Part shown: piece after piece, positions 56,130 to 64,000 of the stretch
How positions within the stretch are numbered: the first letter of the stretch is position 1
Layout of the letters: each line of letters begins with the position of its first letter
Assembly (NCBI RefSeq): GCF_018309085.1
Contig: NZ_CP070502.1
Location: 744,001 to 808,000, forward strand
DNA: 64,000 nucleotides
DNA from: Sporosarcina sp. Marseille-Q4063
GTDB lineage: Bacteria; Bacillota; Bacilli; Bacillales_A; Planococcaceae
Direction of reading: 5' to 3'
The notes under the pieces: model-generated
The model's database searches: none
Seen by the model: only the letters and a program-made list of their open reading frames with translations
Told to the model about the DNA's origin: nothing
Translations under genes and position numbers: made by a program

Positions 56130-57485
56130 TTAAGCATGCACCGTAGAAGTTCTAACCAACCGGACAAGCACCCCAGTAACTAACATGATTGCCAATACAG
56201 GTAGTAACCAACCTAAACCTTCATCATACATCGGCAATACTTGCTTATAGAATTTAATAATCGGATTCATCCAAGCGAAATTTTCTATCTCCAACAATGC
56301 ACAAAGCGTTTTTAATCCATCAATGACACTGATCATGAATGCGACAGCAGTCGCTGCAATATACACGACACGTGAATGATTAAACAACGACGATGTAAAC
56401 GTCAGTAACATTAAAACTACTGCAAGCGGATATAGGAACATCAATACTGGAATGGAATACGTAATAATATTCGATAATCCAAAATTCGCAACAACGAAAC
56501 AAAATGTAGTGAAAAACGTAACAAACACTTTATAACTGATTTTCGGGAACAGCGTATGGAAGTACTCACCACAAGCCGTCATTAACCCGATACTCGTCGT
56601 CAAACATGCCAGAATAATAATAACACCGAGAACAACTGATCCGAATGTTCCCATGTAATGCGTCGATGCACCACTCAGAACCGGTCCCCCATTTTCCATA
56701 AACCCGAGAACCCCGGTACTAGTCGCTCCCAAGTATGCTATTCCAACATAAAGAATTGCAAGGAAAGCTGTCGCAACCGCACCGGATTTTGCTGTAGCCG
56801 TAAGAATCTCTCGTTTATTCGTAACGCCCATCGCGCGAATCGCGTTTATGACAATGATTCCGAATACAAGAGACGCCAGCGCATCCATCGTATTATAACC
56901 TTCCGTAAAACCTTTCATAAACGGCCCGCTAACATAAGCATCCTGCGGTGCTCCGATAGCGCCCATCGGCTTCACGATAACCATGACAAGCATCACAAGA
57001 AGTAAAATTATAATTCCCGGTGAAAGATATTTACCTACACGGTCAACAATTTTAGCCGGATTCAATGATAGCCATAAGGTAACTCCAAAAAATATTAAAG
57101 TAAAGATGATTAATGCAATCTTCATATTTCCTTCGCCTATAAATGGCGCAATGCCGATATCAAATGCAACGGCTCCTGTACGCGGAGCCGCAAAGAATGG
57201 CCCGATTGTTAAATATAAAAGCGATGTGAATATGACTGCATATAGCGGGTGGACTCTGCTCGCTAGGTCTTGTAAATTACGACTTCCCGAAAAGCCCATC
57301 GCAAGAATTCCGAGGAAAGGCAATCCTACGCCCGTTATTAAAAATCCTATTATAGCAGGCCAAAGATTTTTTCCTGCATATTGTCCAAGTTCAGCTGGAA
57401 AGATCAGATTCCCTGCGCCAAAGAATAATGCGAATAACATAACGCCAATGAGAAGATATGATGAGAAATTGAGTTTCGTTTTCAT
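56130..57485 (-). CDS. brnQ: Branched-chain amino acid transporter, BrnQ/LIVCS family
   Basis: A 451-residue, 12-helix cation-coupled importer of leucine, isoleucine and valine. The N-terminal signature FALFFGAGNLIFPAELG and helix PFFAAPRTGAVAFDIG are typical. The ATG at 57485 is preceded by AGGGGGAA; the longer frame starts inside the operator region. In B. subtilis related genes (brnQ, braB) are controlled by CodY; here a palindromic operator lies just after the -10 box. Confidence 0.93.
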   Translation of the reverse strand: MKTKLNFSSYLLIGVMLFALFFGAGNLIFPAELGQYAGKNLWPAIIGFLITGVGLPFLGILAMGFSGSRNLQDLASRVHPLYAVIFTSLLYLTIGPFFAAPRTGAVAFDIGIAPFIGEGNMKIALIIFTLIFFGVTLWLSLNPAKIVDRVGKYLSPGIIILLLVMLVMVIVKPMGAIGAPQDAYVSGPFMKGFTEGYNTMDALASLVFGIIVINAIRAMGVTNKREILTATAKSGAVATAFLAILYVGIAYLGATSTGVLGFMENGGPVLSGASTHYMGTFGSVVLGVIIILACLTTSIGLMTACGEYFHTLFPKISYKVFVTFFTTFCFVVANFGLSNIITYSIPVLMFLYPLAVVLMLLTFTSSLFNHSRVVYIAATAVAFMISVIDGLKTLCALLEIENFAWMNPIIKFYKQVLPMYDEGLGWLLPVLAIMLVTGVLVRLVRTSTVHA

Positions 57486-57526
57486 GATGTAAGTTCCCCC
57501 TAAATTTTGCAGCTTTGATATATGCA

Positions 57527-57550
57527 ATATATCGCTGCGATATATCGCTG
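57527..57550. promoter_or_regulatory. Palindromic operator candidate of brnQ
   Basis: ATATATCGC-T-GCGATATAT (57527-57545) is a perfect 9-1-9 palindrome. GCGATATATCGC also follows at 57537-57548, a second overlapping dyad. It starts about seven bases after the -10 box, ideal for repression. Confidence 0.65.
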
Positions 57551-57556
57551 ATTTCT

Positions 57557-57585
57557 ATACTACCCCCCTTTGTGAAAAAATTCAA
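57557..57585 (-). promoter_or_regulatory. Sigma-A promoter of brnQ
   Basis: Minus strand TTGAAT (57585-57580), 17-base spacer, TAGTAT (57562-57557). Confidence 0.65.
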
Positions 57586-57641
57586 TATGTTAGTGTAAAT
57601 TAACATATACCAATTTTCTCCTATCAATTAAAATTCGACAA

Positions 57642-57690
57642 GAAAAGCCCATTTACAGCTGTTTACGACTGTAAATGGGCTTTTTCATTT
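57642..57690 (-). terminator. Terminator of sbcC
   Basis: AAAGCCCATTTACAG pairs with CTGTAAATGGGCTTT around a short loop; T tails on both sides. Confidence 0.9.
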
Positions 57691-57696
57691 TTAAAA

Positions 57697-60600
57697 TTAT
57701 TTCAATAAAAACTTAGTATTACTGTGACCTTCTCTTGATTTTTGAACTTCAAGAATGGCAGGGAATGCGGCTTTTAGTTCTTCAACGTGTGAAATAACGC
57801 CGATTACACGACCCGATTTTTGCAAATCAATCAATGTATCTATCGCTTTATTCAATGACTCTTCATCTAATGATCCAAAGCCTTCATCGATAAACATCGT
57901 ATCGATGGATACCGCGCCTTGGAAACTTTGAATAACGTCCGCCATTCCAAGCGCTAAACATAAGGAAGCGTTAAATTTCTCTCCCCCGGAAAGTGTTTTC
58001 ACGTCACGCGTTTGACCGGTATAAGCATCATATACATCAAGACCCAATCCGCTCTGTCTCCCCCGAACTTCTTGGCGATCACTGCGAATTAATTGGAATT
58101 GACCATTTGACATTTCCCTAAGTCTTTCATTCGCCGATTGAATAATTTGCTCCAAATATTCGATTTGAATATATCGTTCGAATGATAATCGCAAATTGTT
58201 ATGACCTCGAACAACGTCGTAAAGATTTGAAACCTTGCCATATGTTTTATCAAGTTTCGCTATTTTAATCGTTGATTCGTAAATATTATCCTTCAATCTC
58301 GTAATCGTTTTTTCAAAATCCAATGAACGATTATATTCTTTATAGGCCGTTTCATAGGCAGCTTTTAAATCAATCAACGTTTTTTCTAGCGCATTTAAAT
58401 CCGTCTTTTCTTGCCCTTCTAGCTGTTTAGTTAATTCCTTCATTGCTTCTCGTACAGCATAATATTGTTGTTTAAAGTTATCAATTTCATTTTTCAATCT
58501 TGTACGAGATAACTCATCCATTTGGGCTGCTTGATAAGCTTCTTCGGTTGGAAATTCAGACTTGTCCAGGGCTTCAACGAATCTTTTTTTGGCGTTAACT
58601 TTCTTTTCTTCGGCCTCAGATAAAGACGTTTTTGCATGAATCTCTGCAGATTTACTCGAAGTTAATTGCTCTCGTCCTTCTTCACGCAATTTTTGTATGG
58701 CTTCCCATGCACGGTCCATTTCGTTTTTTTGCGTAGTAAGATCGCGTATTCGTTGCTCCAACACGTTTAGTTCTCGAACATCTTCTGGAATTGAAGTTAA
58801 AGTGTGATTGAATAACGCTTGTTTTGTTTCAAGGGACGCACTACTTTCGAGAAATGCCCGCTCTAATTCATTTTTAGCTAATAGCAATTCATCCGTTTCT
58901 TTACTTTGAATGGATAACTTTTCCTTGAGTGTGGAAAGCTGATTTCGCGCTTCACGAAGTTCTTTTACTTCTACATCCAGATTACTTTTCAATGCATGCA
59001 ATTGACTGCTTGTTTCATTAATCGTTTCAGCGTCTAATTCAAGACGAACAAGTTCTTCGTTTTTTCTCGTTAACTGGTTTAGACCGCTTTGGTAGTTTGC
59101 ATCGGCAGTTCGATAGTTGCTTTCAATTTTCGCCAGTTGTTTATTTGCCGCTTCAAGCTCTTCTTTCGTCACGGCAATCTCACCGCGATGCGCTTTCTTC
59201 GGGTGTGCCTGGCTTCCGCATACAGGACAATCATCGCCGTCGTGAAGCATTTCAGCTAATGTTGCTGCCTCATTATTTAACCAATCCTGCGCCATTTCAT
59301 CGTATTTTTTTCGGTACGATTCATAGGCAACTTCATGTTGCCTTTTCTCTTTTTCAAGCGTAGAAACCTGCTGCTTCATTGCAATGAATTCATCAACGAC
59401 ACGGCATTTCTCAGTAGTGCTTGCCAGCAAATCCACTTTTTCATCATATGGAATCAGCTGTTTTTCTAATTCTTCAACACTATTTTTATATAAAGTTACT
59501 TTTTCGACTTCACCTGTTGATTTTTCAGCGGTTTCGTTTAATTTAAGTTGGATTACGTTATGTTCCTTCTTACTAACCGAAAGTGCTTTTTCTTTTGAAG
59601 CTAATTCCGTCACTTTTGGAAGTGTTTCATTTAGACGGAATAAGCTTTCCGTTATTTTTTCTCGTTCAGGTTTTTTCGCTTCTTCAGCAAGATATTGATT
59701 TTCGATTTTCACTAATTTGTCTGAAAGAACTTTAACTTGCTCAGATGCTGTTTTAAGACGATTGGTCTTTTCTGCAACTTCTTTTTTCAATTCCGCATAC
59801 TGCACTTCGATTTGTTCAATGGAAGATGCGCGCTCTGCATCGCCAAGCTGTTTCGACTTCTTTTCCAAAACCGGAATTTGTTGTGTAAGTTCCGCGTAGC
59901 GTTGCTTTCTATTTTCCAATTCAACAAACCGCTCATTAACATTTTTCGCTTTATGGAATTGCTCCAGCATTTTCGCATGATTTTTATTGGCTGTTACATA
60001 TAAGTTTTGATCATGAACCGTTTTTTCTTTGTAATACTTTAACTCTTCTTCTAGCCCGTCAACGATTTGATTTGAATTATGATAGTCCGTTTTTAACACT
60101 TCAAAAATAGTGGATTCTCGTTCTGGTAACAATGAAGGGATATGTTCTATGAAGCCAGTTCTTTTTTGTTCTTCATTCTGCAACATAGCCTTCGCTTCCT
60201 GTTGCTTGCCTTTGAGCTTCTCAACAATTTCTCGATAAGGCTCTGTTCTGAATATTTTACGCATAATCGTTTCTTTATTTTCCGTATCGGAAGTAAGGAA
60301 TTTCCTGAATTCTCCTTGGGGCAACATGACGATTTGACTGAACTGGGCCTGTGTAAAGCCGATTAATTCTTCTGCTTTTTTATTGATTTCCGAAACGATT
60401 TGCCGATCGACTATCGGAACTTCCCCGTTCGCGGTTTGTTCATAAAACTCGCAACTAGCCGTAGTTTCGGTCTTGTTTCCTTCTTTCACATAAGGAATTT
60501 GTCGCATAATCCGATATATTCGGCTGTGAATTGCAAATGTTAGTTCGACTGTTGTTTGCGTGTCATTATCGGCAAAGTCGCTTCGCATCGCACGGATATC

Positions 60601-60792
60601 CGTCCGGTCTTCCCCGCTTGCTTGTCCGTATAACGCAAAACAAATGCCATCAAAAATTGTCGTTTTCCCGGATCCTGTCGCACCAGAAATAACGAATAAT
60701 CGATTGTCCTCGAGCTCTCTGAAATCAACTGTTTCGGTTCCTTTATAGGGGCCGAACGCCGTCATTGTCAATTTAACTGGTTTCAATGTCAC
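57697..60792 (-). CDS. sbcC: Exonuclease subunit SbcC (Rad50-like ATPase)
   Basis: A 1031-residue SMC-like ATPase that works with SbcD to cleave DNA hairpins and process blocked ends. Walker A GATGSGKTTIFDG is near residues 38-50. Two long coiled coils flank the zinc hook CPVCGSQAHPKK (about residue 522). The C-terminal half has the ABC signature LSGGEKFNASLCLALG and Walker B MFIDEGFGSLDEE. The ATG overlaps the sbcD end by 4 bases. Confidence 0.95.
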   Translation of the reverse strand: MTLKPVKLTMTAFGPYKGTETVDFRELEDNRLFVISGATGSGKTTIFDGICFALYGQASGEDRTDIRAMRSDFADNDTQTTVELTFAIHSRIYRIMRQIPYVKEGNKTETTASCEFYEQTANGEVPIVDRQIVSEINKKAEELIGFTQAQFSQIVMLPQGEFRKFLTSDTENKETIMRKIFRTEPYREIVEKLKGKQQEAKAMLQNEEQKRTGFIEHIPSLLPERESTIFEVLKTDYHNSNQIVDGLEEELKYYKEKTVHDQNLYVTANKNHAKMLEQFHKAKNVNERFVELENRKQRYAELTQQIPVLEKKSKQLGDAERASSIEQIEVQYAELKKEVAEKTNRLKTASEQVKVLSDKLVKIENQYLAEEAKKPEREKITESLFRLNETLPKVTELASKEKALSVSKKEHNVIQLKLNETAEKSTGEVEKVTLYKNSVEELEKQLIPYDEKVDLLASTTEKCRVVDEFIAMKQQVSTLEKEKRQHEVAYESYRKKYDEMAQDWLNNEAATLAEMLHDGDDCPVCGSQAHPKKAHRGEIAVTKEELEAANKQLAKIESNYRTADANYQSGLNQLTRKNEELVRLELDAETINETSSQLHALKSNLDVEVKELREARNQLSTLKEKLSIQSKETDELLLAKNELERAFLESSASLETKQALFNHTLTSIPEDVRELNVLEQRIRDLTTQKNEMDRAWEAIQKLREEGREQLTSSKSAEIHAKTSLSEAEEKKVNAKKRFVEALDKSEFPTEEAYQAAQMDELSRTRLKNEIDNFKQQYYAVREAMKELTKQLEGQEKTDLNALEKTLIDLKAAYETAYKEYNRSLDFEKTITRLKDNIYESTIKIAKLDKTYGKVSNLYDVVRGHNNLRLSFERYIQIEYLEQIIQSANERLREMSNGQFQLIRSDRQEVRGRQSGLGLDVYDAYTGQTRDVKTLSGGEKFNASLCLALGMADVIQSFQGAVSIDTMFIDEGFGSLDEESLNKAIDTLIDLQKSGRVIGVISHVEELKAAFPAILEVQKSREGHSNTKFLLK

Positions 60793-61940
60793 CCCTCCTC
60801 CCGGTTCATGACTTCATATAGAACTTCTTCAAATAAGCTTTTCGTTTCTTCATCGACCGCTGCGCCCATCATTTCTTTATAAAATCCAGTAAATAGTTGG
60901 ATATCGTCTTTCTTGCCGCGTTCAGTTTTTGTCTCTTGATCAATACTCGCCGTCGGCATTATCATCTTCCGTTCAACATGCATCGCATTCGGATAGACCG
61001 AACGAATCTTTTCCATTGGAAATAAAACCGGCGTCTCATCAAGAAGTTTTACAAAAACGTAATCCTCGCTAATTGGATGTTGCTGAATTTCTTCGATCGT
61101 TCCTTCAACAGTTCGCATATCCCGATTCGGAATCAATTCACGTTTTTCAACAGTGGCATTTCCTTCGGCGTCTAATTCAACAATGAAAAAACCTTTATTA
61201 TGATGCTCCTCTGAAATTGAATACTTAAGCGGAGAACCTGCGTAACGAATGGTTTCATTTAATACATAATGGGCTTGGTGCAAATGACCGAGCGCCGTGT
61301 AATGGAATTGATCAAACAAATGCGCCGAAACGTATTCAGCCCCACCTATAGCGATTGGCCGTTCTGAATCACTCGTATTATCTTCACTTTCCCCGTGTGG
61401 CGTGACAAAAGCATGTCCGACAAAGACATGACGCGCTTTACCATCCATCTTTTCGCAAATTCCATCGGTGATCTTCTTCATGGCATCTTGATGATTTGAA
61501 ATTGTTTCATCTGCGTGGAGATGTTTAATCACAGATGGATCCGCAAACGGCACAAGATGAAAATTGACTTCGCCGAATTCGTCCTGCAAAATGACCGGTT
61601 CAATTTCTTTCGATACTTGTCCGGCAATAAAATATCCGTTTTTTTGCATAAGCGTACTTCCGAAATGAAGGCGCCCCGGGCTATCATGGTTTCCGCCAAT
61701 TGCAATAACAGGTATTTTCATCTCCATCACAATTTTCTCGAGCACTTCATCCAGCAATGCCACCGCTTCAGTTGGCGGAACTGCCCGGTCATACAAATCA
61801 CCAGCAATAACAATCGCATCAGGCTTCTCTATTTCTATCGCCTCTATGAATTGGTTAAGAATAAACCGTTGTTCGTCAGTCATATAAACGCCTTGAACAA
61901 GCTTACCCAAATGCCAATCCGCCGTATGGAAAAACTTCAT
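60789..61940 (-). CDS. sbcD: Exonuclease subunit SbcD (Mre11-like nuclease)
   Basis: A 383-residue calcineurin-fold nuclease partner of SbcC. Metal motifs TADWHLGK (residues 6-13), IAGDLYDRAVPP, GGNHDSPGRL and FVGHAFV, then ALGHLHQAH. The short C-terminal region is the SbcC-binding cap. AAAGGGGGA precedes the ATG. Heads a two-gene operon with sbcC. Confidence 0.95.
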   Translation of the reverse strand: MKFFHTADWHLGKLVQGVYMTDEQRFILNQFIEAIEIEKPDAIVIAGDLYDRAVPPTEAVALLDEVLEKIVMEMKIPVIAIGGNHDSPGRLHFGSTLMQKNGYFIAGQVSKEIEPVILQDEFGEVNFHLVPFADPSVIKHLHADETISNHQDAMKKITDGICEKMDGKARHVFVGHAFVTPHGESEDNTSDSERPIAIGGAEYVSAHLFDQFHYTALGHLHQAHYVLNETIRYAGSPLKYSISEEHHNKGFFIVELDAEGNATVEKRELIPNRDMRTVEGTIEEIQQHPISEDYVFVKLLDETPVLFPMEKIRSVYPNAMHVERKMIMPTASIDQETKTERGKKDDIQLFTGFYKEMMGAAVDEETKSLFEEVLYEVMNREEG

Positions 61941-62028
61941 TATTATTTCCCCCTTTGTAACTCTTTCTAACTACTTTACAGGAAAATCGGCATACCTTCT
62001 ACCTTTCCTCCTATTTTCAACCAATAAT

Positions 62029-62058
62029 TTGACCTTCTAATTTCTATATGCTTATACT
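62029..62058 (+). promoter_or_regulatory. Promoter of the thi operon
   Basis: TTGACC (62029-62034), 18-base spacer, TATACT (62053-62058), 25 bases before the TPP aptamer. Confidence 0.65.
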
Positions 62059-62083
62059 TAGTTGAATCCAATTACATAATATT

Positions 62084-62175
62084 CACCACTAGGGGTGCTC
62101 GAAAAGAGCTGAGACTGGCGAATGCCTAAACCCTTTCAACTTGAACCAGATAATACTGGCGTAAGGAAGAGGTGC
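62084..62175 (+). promoter_or_regulatory. TPP riboswitch (THI element)
   Basis: The conserved sequence blocks are all present in order: ACTAGGGGTGCTC, GAGCTGAGA, AAACCCTTTCAACTTGAACC, GATAATACTGGCGTA and GGAAG. It binds thiamine diphosphate. A terminator follows directly (62228-62259), so the mechanism is premature termination when TPP is plentiful. Confidence 0.95.
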
Positions 62176-62227
62176 TGACGCATAAATTCTACCCGTCTAT
62201 TTACGAGGATAAAATTTGACTGTCTAC

Positions 62228-62259
62228 AACCCACTTCTTCTTCAAGGAGTGGGTTTTTT
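62228..62259 (+). terminator. Riboswitch expression-platform terminator
   Basis: AACCCACTTCTT pairs with AAGGAGTGGGTT (one G-U) around a CTTC tetraloop, followed by TTTT, between the aptamer and tenA. Confidence 0.88.
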
Positions 62260-62291
62260 GATTGGAAAAATTCTTAGGGAGAGTGTTTTAA

Positions 62292-62993
62292 ATGAAATTC
62301 ACTGACCGCTTGCATGAGAAGACATTACCAATTTGGAGACAGAATCATAACCATCCATTTGTGAAAGGTATCGGGGATGGGACTGTTGATCAAGAAAACT
62401 TCCGATTTTACATGGTACAGGATTACTTGTATTTGATCGATTACTCCAAAGTATTCGCAATTGGTGCTGTGAAAGCAGACGATGTCGAGACGATGGGGAA
62501 ATTTGCGGGACTTCTTGAAGGCACATTGAATACGGAGATGGAACTTCACCGCAAATACGCTGCAAGATTCGGCATTTCGGAAGATGAACTTGAAAACGCG
62601 AAGCCTTCCCCAATAGTTCTCGCCTACACACATTACATGCTGCATGTAAGCCAAAAAGGAACGCTCGCAGAAGTTGTCGCCGCCGTTCTACCATGCGCTT
62701 GGAGTTATTGGGAAATTGGTAAAGAACTAAATGCAATCCCGGGGGCAGCGGATCACCCGCTATATGGCGACTGGATTCGCATGTATTCTTCTGAAGCATT
62801 CGGCGAACTAGCAGGTTGGTGCATCGACTTAATGAATGAAGTTGCGGAAGGAAAACCTGAACATGAGCTACAAAAACTTGAGGAAATCTTTTTAAATACA
62901 ACACGTTTTGAATACATGTTCTGGGATATGGCGAATAACAAACAAATGTGGCCGGGCGTTGTAGGTGTTGAAACTGCTGATGTTGGAATTTAA
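62292..62993 (+). CDS. tenA: TenA-family aminopyrimidine aminohydrolase
   Basis: A 233-residue all-helical thiaminase-II fold enzyme that salvages thiamine breakdown products by hydrolysing aminopyrimidine to HMP. Family motifs FRFYMVQDYLYLIDY (with active-site Asp/Tyr), YTHYMLHVS, VLPCAWSYWEIGK (catalytic Cys at C135 region) and EYMFWDMA are present. The gene is TPP-riboswitch-controlled and followed by ThiXYZ-type transporter genes, which import formylaminopyrimidine in Bacillus. Confidence 0.94.
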   Translation: MKFTDRLHEKTLPIWRQNHNHPFVKGIGDGTVDQENFRFYMVQDYLYLIDYSKVFAIGAVKADDVETMGKFAGLLEGTLNTEMELHRKYAARFGISEDELENAKPSPIVLAYTHYMLHVSQKGTLAEVVAAVLPCAWSYWEIGKELNAIPGAADHPLYGDWIRMYSSEAFGELAGWCIDLMNEVAEGKPEHELQKLEEIFLNTTRFEYMFWDMANNKQMWPGVVGVETADVGI

Positions 62994-63729
62994 TAATGTT
63001 ACATTTGGCTATGAAGAAAATAGTAAGATACTGGACGAACTTTCGTTTTCTGTTCGTCCAGGTGAATTTATTTCAATTGTCGGCGTGAGCGGATCTGGAA
63101 AAAGCACGATCTTCCGTCTTGTCACCGGTCTTGATAGTCCATTGGCTGGTGACATTACACTTGAAGGCGATGAAAAGAAAGGCAGACTCGGAAAAGTAGG
63201 TTATATGCCACAACAAGATCTACTACTACCTTGGCGAACGATTTTGGAAAATGCGTATTTACCGCTTGAAATTAGCGGCGTTGATAAACAGACTGCCTAT
63301 AAACAAATAAAACCATTATTAAAAGAGTTCGGTTTAGAAGGTACAGATGATAAATATCCATCCGAATTATCAGGTGGCATGAAACAGCGCGTTGCATTTT
63401 TACGCGCCGTTCTTTCCGGGAATCCGCTTCTCTTACTCGATGAACCCTTTTCCGCACTTGATGCGATTACGAAATTATCGATGCAAGAATGGTTGCTTGA
63501 TCAATGGAAGAAAAGACAGTCAACGATTCTATTTATCACGCATGACGTAGATGAAGCACTATTTCTCTCAGATCGTATTTTTTTATTGAAAAATAAACCT
63601 GTAACCGCTGTCGAGGAAATCTCAATTCCACTACGACAAGAACGAACACGTAAAGATTTGCATCGTCCTGACATGTTGGAATTGAAAGAGCGATTACTTA
63701 GTACGCTGCGGAGCGAGGTTACTTCATGA
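62980..63729 (+). CDS. thiZ: Thiamine-precursor ABC transporter ATP-binding protein, ThiZ-like
   Basis: A 249-residue ABC ATPase. Walker A GVSGSGKSTI (about residues 36-45), Q-loop YMPQQDLLLPW, signature LSGGMKQR and Walker B LLLLDEPFSALD are canonical, of the taurine/nitrate (SsuB-type) subgroup. The ATG at 62980 overlaps tenA by 14 bases. Its stop overlaps the next start in ATGA. Context with tenA and the TPP riboswitch identifies the hydroxymethyl/formylaminopyrimidine transporter ThiXYZ. Confidence 0.9.
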   Translation: MLEFNNVTFGYEENSKILDELSFSVRPGEFISIVGVSGSGKSTIFRLVTGLDSPLAGDITLEGDEKKGRLGKVGYMPQQDLLLPWRTILENAYLPLEISGVDKQTAYKQIKPLLKEFGLEGTDDKYPSELSGGMKQRVAFLRAVLSGNPLLLLDEPFSALDAITKLSMQEWLLDQWKKRQSTILFITHDVDEALFLSDRIFLLKNKPVTAVEEISIPLRQERTRKDLHRPDMLELKERLLSTLRSEVTS

Positions 63730-64000
63730 GAAATACAGCATCTTCATTGATAGTGATAGCGTTCTTAGTTCTATGGGAAATAAGCGCAAGGATAATTGAT
63801 AAAGCATTCATTCTCCCGTCTCCATCTCAAATTTTAGTTCGACTTTGGGAATTAAAAGGTGTTCTATTTTTAGTCCATTTGCCGGTGACATTGTTGTCAA
63901 TTGTCATCGGGCTTACGCTTTCGATTATTTTTGGAACAGCAATTGCAGTTTGGATGTCTCTAAATGCTAGTGTTCAACGAGCAATCTATCCGATTTTAAT
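63726..64000 (+). CDS. thiX: ABC transporter permease, ThiX-like (5' part only)
   Basis: The first 91 residues of a BPD-type permease, starting MRNTASSLIVIAFLVLWEIS and continuing ILPSPSQILVRLWEL and LPVTLLSIVIGLTLSIIFG, the N-terminal pattern of SsuC/TauC-type permeases. It overlaps thiZ by 4 bases. The remaining two thirds and the expected thiY binding-protein gene lie beyond the window. Confidence 0.87.
   Translation, partial: MRNTASSLIVIAFLVLWEISARIIDKAFILPSPSQILVRLWELKGVLFLVHLPVTLLSIVIGLTLSIIFGTAIAVWMSLNASVQRAIYPIL

Noticed and set aside
62299..62904. 201-codon frame antisense to tenA
   Set aside because: It lies entirely opposite a well-supported gene and has no ribosome site or family features.

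Overview
The window is a stretch of core chromosome from a low-GC, endospore-forming member of the Bacillales. Gene content and order follow the Bacillus subtilis mbcS-sspA-thiI-nifZ-ezrA ... rpsD-tyrS-acsA-acuABC-ccpA-aroA-ytxGH-murC-sftA ... ytgP-ytfP-leuS ... ytqAB neighbourhood. The family is probably Planococcaceae (Sporosarcina-like); this rests on remembered gene order and protein character, not on a search. Spore formation is shown directly by three tandem alpha/beta SASP genes, each with a textbook sigma-G promoter. No phage, insertion sequence, CRISPR array, tRNA or rRNA was recognised.

Layout. 1-12.5 kb: partial rarD, an acyl-CoA synthetase, three SASP genes, the nifZ-thiI sulfur-transfer pair, ezrA, msrC, a methionine gamma-lyase and rpsD with a long leader. 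12.5-25 kb: T-box-controlled tyrS, a class A PBP, acsA divergent from acuABC, then aroA(G)-ccpA and the ytxG-ytxH pair. 25-40.6 kb: murC, sftA, ytpR, ytpQ, a lipoprotein, a DUF84 NTPase, an M42 peptidase, a gene split by an in-frame stop, ytzB, ytnP, dat, a DeoR-type regulator, a pseudouridine synthase, ytgP and ytfP. 41-51 kb: T-box-controlled leuS, scoAB, an MFS carrier, ytqAB, an SDR, a DUF4825 protein and a LysM-3D cell-wall protein. 51-64 kb: a small accessory group (GNAT, RtcB, VanZ, VOC, GntR, phosphotransferase), brnQ, sbcDC and a TPP-riboswitch-controlled tenA-thiZ-thiX operon cut by the window end.

Functional themes. Acetate activation and its control by protein acetylation sit together (acsA/acuABC) beside the carbon regulator CcpA. 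Cysteine-derived sulfur is handed from NifZ to ThiI. Cell envelope functions recur (EzrA, PBP, MurC, YtgP, LysM-3D). Two aminoacyl-tRNA synthetases have T-box leaders.

The most unusual signal is outside the genes. Four intergenic spots carry short-period tandem arrays: 21 bp at 10.5 and 11.5 kb, 23 bp nested in a 92-bp higher-order repeat at 40.6-41.1 kb, and 21 bp at 45.5 kb. Each of the three array families has its own core, and each core is close to a small dyad. They are not CRISPRs and not coding. A separate pair of about 130-bp elements with inverted ends lies at 8.1 and 55.9 kb.
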